Source: JACVRW01 sp963728495 (GTDB lineage: Bacteria > Actinomycetota > Thermoleophilia > Solirubrobacterales > Thermoleophilaceae). Taken from it: a stretch of 64,000 bases of DNA. The stretch is taken from positions 62,001 to 126,000 of the forward strand of contig CAVSKI010000009.1 of the NCBI GenBank assembly GCA_963728495.1, given 5' to 3'. The position numbers were made by a program, and so were the translations under genes. Of the stretch, positions 61,163 through 64,000 are shown in pieces. The notes beneath the pieces were generated by a model. The model was not told where the DNA came from. It saw only the letters and a program-made list of their open reading frames with translations, and made no database searches. How positions within the stretch are numbered: position 1 is the stretch's first letter; each line of letters opens with the position of its first letter.

Positions 61163-61248
61163 CCGGCGCCGAGCTCCTCGGCCTGGTGGTCTCGGTGCTC
61201 GTGGCCGCGTACCTGCTCTACGCCCTGCTGCGCGGTGAACGTCTGTGA
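61159..61248 (+). CDS. kdpF: potassium-transporting ATPase subunit KdpF
   Basis: 29 residues in one transmembrane helix with the family ending LLYALLRGERL. KdpF stabilises the KdpABC complex, associating with its lipid-facing side. ATG 61159 overlaps the previous stop; its TGA overlaps the kdpA GTG. Confidence 0.88.
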   Translation: MTGAELLGLVVSVLVAAYLLYALLRGERL

Positions 61249-62954
61249 CAGCGCAGGGCTGGCTGCAGATCGCGATCTACCTCGCGGTCCTGACCGCGCT
61301 CACGCCGCTCATCGGCGGCTACATGGCGCGCGTCTACCGCGGTGAGGTCACGCTCCTCGCTCCGGTCGAGCGGCTCCTTTTCCGGACCATTCGCGTCAAC
61401 CCGGCCGTCGAACAGGACTGGAAGTCCTACGCGCGCTCGGTGCTCGTCTTCTCCGGCCTCTTCTGGCTTGTCCTCTATGTGCTCCTGCGCACCCAGGGCA
61501 TCCACCCCTTCAACCCTGAGGGGTTCGACTCGGCCACTTGGGACACCACCTTCAACACCACGTCGTCCTTCATCACGAACACCAACTGGCAGTACTACGG
61601 CGGGGAGACGACGCTGTCGTACTTCTCGCAGATGACCGGGCTCGCGGTGCAGAACTTCATCTCCGCGGCGGTGGGCATCTCGGTGGCGATCGCCGTCATT
61701 CGTGGCTTCGCCGCGCGCTCGGGCACGTCGCTCGGCAACTTCTGGCAGGACCTCACGCGCACGCTGCTCTATGTGCTGCTGCCCATCTCGTTCGTGGGCG
61801 CACTGTTCCTGGTCTCCCAGGGGGTGATTCAGACGCTCGGTGCCTACGCGCAGGTCGGCGACCAGACGCTCGCGCTCGGGCCGGTGGCCTCGCAGGAGGT
61901 CATCAAGATGCTCGGCACCAACGGCGGCGGCTTTTTCAACGTCAACAGCGCGATGCCCTTCGAGAACCCGACCGGTCTCTCGAACTTCGTGGAGATGCTG
62001 CTGATCCTGATCATCCCCGCCGGCCTGACCGCCACGTTTGGGCGCTTTGTCGGCAACCGCCGCCAGGGCTGGGCCCTCTACGGCGCCATGCTGATCATGT
62101 TCGTGGCCTCGGTTGCTGTGGTCTACGCGGCCGAGGGTGACTCCTCCCCGGCGCAGCACCTGGCCGGCCTCGCCGGCGATCCGGGCAATCTGGAGGGCAA
62201 GGAGCAGCGCTTCGGGATCGCCTCCAGCGCCCTCTTCACGGCGATCACCACGGTCGCTTCCTGCGGCGCGGTCAATGCGGCCTTCGACTCGCTCACGGGC
62301 ATCGGTGGCCTGGTTCCGATGTTCAACATCTCCACCGGCGAGGTGGTGTTCGGTGGAGTGGGCTCCGGGCTCTACGGAATGCTGCTCTTCGTCGTCCTCG
62401 GAGTGTTCATCGCCGGACTGATGGTCGGGCGCACGCCCGAGTACCTGGGCAAGAAGATCGAGGCGCGCGAGGTCAAGCTGGTGATGGTGGGCACGCTGTT
62501 CGTGCCGCTGGCCGTGTTGCTCGCCACCGGTCTCGCGGTCGCCACGAAGTATGGCGCTCCCTCCATCTACAACCCGGGGCCTCAGGGCTTCTCAGAATCG
62601 CTCTACGCCTACCTCTCCCAGGCCAACAACAACGGCTCCGCCTTCGCCGGTTACACCGGCTACACCCAGCCCAACGGCACCAACGAAGGAGCCATCGCAG
62701 TCACCTTCGCCGACCTGCTGGGCGGGCTGGCGATGCTCTTCGGACGTTTCGTTCCGCTCGTTGCCGCGCTCGCCGTTGCGGGGGCCCTCGCGCCCAAGCG
62801 CGTGTCGCCACTCGGCCCCGGCACGTTCCGCACCGACACGGGCACGTTCGTGGTCCTGCTGATCGCCACGATCGTGATCGTTGCCGCCCTCACCTTCTTC
62901 CCCGCCTTCCTCCTCGGCCCCGTCGTGCAGGGACTCACCGACCAACTCTTCTAG
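61245..62954 (+). CDS. kdpA: potassium-transporting ATPase subunit KdpA
   Basis: 569 residues with about ten membrane helices; the potassium channel-like subunit of the SKT superfamily. Selectivity-filter regions appear as NTTSSFITNTNWQYYGGE, LGTNGGGFFNVNSAMPFENPT, TTVASCGAVNAAFDSLTG and YTQPNGTNEGA. GTG 61245 start. Followed directly by kdpC, not kdpB, a permuted order. Confidence 0.95.
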   Translation: MTAQGWLQIAIYLAVLTALTPLIGGYMARVYRGEVTLLAPVERLLFRTIRVNPAVEQDWKSYARSVLVFSGLFWLVLYVLLRTQGIHPFNPEGFDSATWDTTFNTTSSFITNTNWQYYGGETTLSYFSQMTGLAVQNFISAAVGISVAIAVIRGFAARSGTSLGNFWQDLTRTLLYVLLPISFVGALFLVSQGVIQTLGAYAQVGDQTLALGPVASQEVIKMLGTNGGGFFNVNSAMPFENPTGLSNFVEMLLILIIPAGLTATFGRFVGNRRQGWALYGAMLIMFVASVAVVYAAEGDSSPAQHLAGLAGDPGNLEGKEQRFGIASSALFTAITTVASCGAVNAAFDSLTGIGGLVPMFNISTGEVVFGGVGSGLYGMLLFVVLGVFIAGLMVGRTPEYLGKKIEAREVKLVMVGTLFVPLAVLLATGLAVATKYGAPSIYNPGPQGFSESLYAYLSQANNNGSAFAGYTGYTQPNGTNEGAIAVTFADLLGGLAMLFGRFVPLVAALAVAGALAPKRVSPLGPGTFRTDTGTFVVLLIATIVIVAALTFFPAFLLGPVVQGLTDQLF

Positions 62955-62957
62955 GAC

Positions 62958-63554
62958 ATGCGACGAGACCTCACCACAGCTGCCCTCGCCATCGTGGTCT
63001 TCACGGTGCTGCTCGGCCTCGCCTATCCACTGCTCACCACGGGCGTCGCCCAGGTGGTGTGGCCCAATAAGGCCGACGGCAGCCAGATCGAGCGCAACGG
63101 TGAGGCCGTCGGCTCGCGCCTGATCGGCCAGGACTTCAGCGGACGGGGCGGCTCGCGCTACTTCCAGTCGCGCCCCTCGGCCACCGACTACAGCCCCAAC
63201 GCGACCTTCTTCAACAACCTCGGACCCAACAACGCGGAGCTGAGGACGCTGTTCGAGGAGAACCTGGCCGGCTATCTCAAGCGCGAACGGCCCTTTAACC
63301 CGGGCCTCCGAGCCTCCGACGTGCCTCCGGACGCCGTGCAGACCGCGGCTTCTGGGGTGGATCCCCACATCTCACCTGAGAACGCCGAGATTCAGGCACC
63401 GCGCGTGGCCGATGCGCGCGGCCTCGGGGTCGAGCGCGTGCTCGAGCTCATCAACGAGAACACAGACGACCGTTCGCTTGGCGTATTCGGTGAGCCGGGT
63501 GTGAACGTGCTCGAGCTGAACCTCGCGCTCGACGACGAGGAGGGCTCGTCATGA
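62958..63554 (+). CDS. kdpC: potassium-transporting ATPase subunit KdpC
   Basis: 198 residues. One N-terminal membrane helix (about 8-30), the pieces GSRLIGQDFSGRGGSRYFQSRPSATDY and NLGPNNAELRTLFEENL, then VQTAASGVDPHISPENAEIQAPRVADARGL, the conserved C-terminal half. It is thought to help KdpB bind ATP and KdpA bind K+. It lies between kdpA and kdpB and overlaps kdpB as ATGA. Confidence 0.93.
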   Translation: MRRDLTTAALAIVVFTVLLGLAYPLLTTGVAQVVWPNKADGSQIERNGEAVGSRLIGQDFSGRGGSRYFQSRPSATDYSPNATFFNNLGPNNAELRTLFEENLAGYLKRERPFNPGLRASDVPPDAVQTAASGVDPHISPENAEIQAPRVADARGLGVERVLELINENTDDRSLGVFGEPGVNVLELNLALDDEEGSS

Positions 63555-64000
63555 AGAGAGAGCAGAGCCTCTTCGGCGGCGCCGCGCTGCGCCAGGCCAT
63601 CCCCTCCAGCTTCGTCAAGCTCGACCCGCGCGTGCAGTTCCACAACCCGGTCATGCTCGTGGTGGAGATCGGCGCGGTCATCACGACCCTGGGTTGGCTG
63701 ATCCAGGCCTTCGGCGGGAAACCGCTCGGCGGAGGCGACGAGCCCGCTTGGTTTACCTTCACGGTCGCCCTCTGGTTGTGGCTGACCGTCGTGTTCGCCA
63801 ATCTGGCCGAGGCACTCGCCGAAGGCCGCGGCAAGGCCCAGGCTGACGCCCTGCGCGCCATGCGCACGGAAACCGTGGCGCGTTTGCGTGACGGCAGCGA
63901 GAAGCCGGCCTCCGAGCTCACCCGCGGCGACGTGGTCGTGGTCGAGGCGGGCGAGTTCATTCCCGGCGACGGCACGGTGATCGACGGCATCGCCTCGGTC
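63551..64000 (+). CDS. kdpB: potassium-transporting ATPase subunit KdpB (3' partial)
   Basis: The first 150 residues of the P-type ATPase subunit; the gene runs off the right edge in frame. It shows KLDPRVQFHNPVMLVVEIGAVITTLGW, AEALAEGRGKAQADALRAMR and GDVVVVEAGEFIPGDGTVIDGIASV, the N-terminal helices and start of the actuator domain. The DKTGT phosphorylation motif lies outside the window. Start ATG 63551. Confidence 0.94.
   Translation, partial: MKREQSLFGGAALRQAIPSSFVKLDPRVQFHNPVMLVVEIGAVITTLGWLIQAFGGKPLGGGDEPAWFTFTVALWLWLTVVFANLAEALAEGRGKAQADALRAMRTETVARLRDGSEKPASELTRGDVVVVEAGEFIPGDGTVIDGIASV

Overview
The window is 64 kb of very GC-rich, gene-dense bacterial chromosome. Frequent GTG/TTG starts, long runs of genes joined by 4-bp stop/start overlaps, a zinc-ribbon bL31, PxKF-type and LPXTG proteins, an Rv2578c-type radical SAM protein, red-type RuBisCO and a group 1h-type [NiFe] hydrogenase point to an actinobacterium. 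A Thermoleophilia/Solirubrobacterales-like lineage is my best guess, by inference only. No rRNA, tRNA, CRISPR array, transposase or integrase was recognised.

Layout. 0-17.5 kb is acyl-CoA and electron-transfer metabolism: an acyl-CoA synthetase (cut by the left edge), leucyl aminopeptidase, thiolase, a HAD phosphatase, a glycosyltransferase, and the two subunits of a B12-dependent acyl-CoA mutase whose residues F80/Q198 mark it as isobutyryl-CoA-type. Two exported proteins, one a sortase-type cupredoxin, lie between the mutase subunits. A MarR/MFS efflux pair and etfB-etfA-ETF:quinone oxidoreductase follow. 17.5-22.2 kb holds a cupin/TetR pair, a membrane protein, rpmE, a CARDB-like secreted protein and a DUF1385 (YqhQ) protein.

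22.3-45.9 kb is a lithoautotrophy block. It holds a CBS protein, a CbbR-like LysR regulator, and a minus-strand Calvin-cycle operon (class I aldolase, rbcL, rbcS, cbbX and two tandem phosphoribulokinases). A Crp/Fnr-type regulator then diverges from a 17-gene plus-strand operon for a group 1h-type, high-affinity hydrogenase: structural genes, complete hypABCDEF set, endopeptidase, and several conserved but uncharacterised partners. This pairs H2 oxidation with CO2 fixation. The block sits between rpmE/yqhQ and prfA/prmC, which are normally close together, so it looks inserted into a housekeeping translation cluster. That cluster resumes at 45.9 kb with prfA-prmC-(SMP-30)-sua5-(AlkD-like)-glyA-(alcohol dehydrogenase)-wecA-like.

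54-64 kb holds a radical SAM protein, a GNAT, YjbQ, a GGDEF/HD-GYP protein, then a ydaO-type c-di-AMP riboswitch in front of an M23 peptidase. A kdp potassium-uptake operon with gene order F-A-C-B and a short KdpD follows only 15 bp later and runs off the right edge.

Five genes carry single-base frameshifts that split recognisable domains (near 10,267, 17,338, 32,946, 39,997 and 60,878). The most economical reading is residual indel error in the assembly, not five pseudogenes. Their true extents are given across the shift. A hidden transglycosylase-like domain without a start codon lies directly behind pepA.
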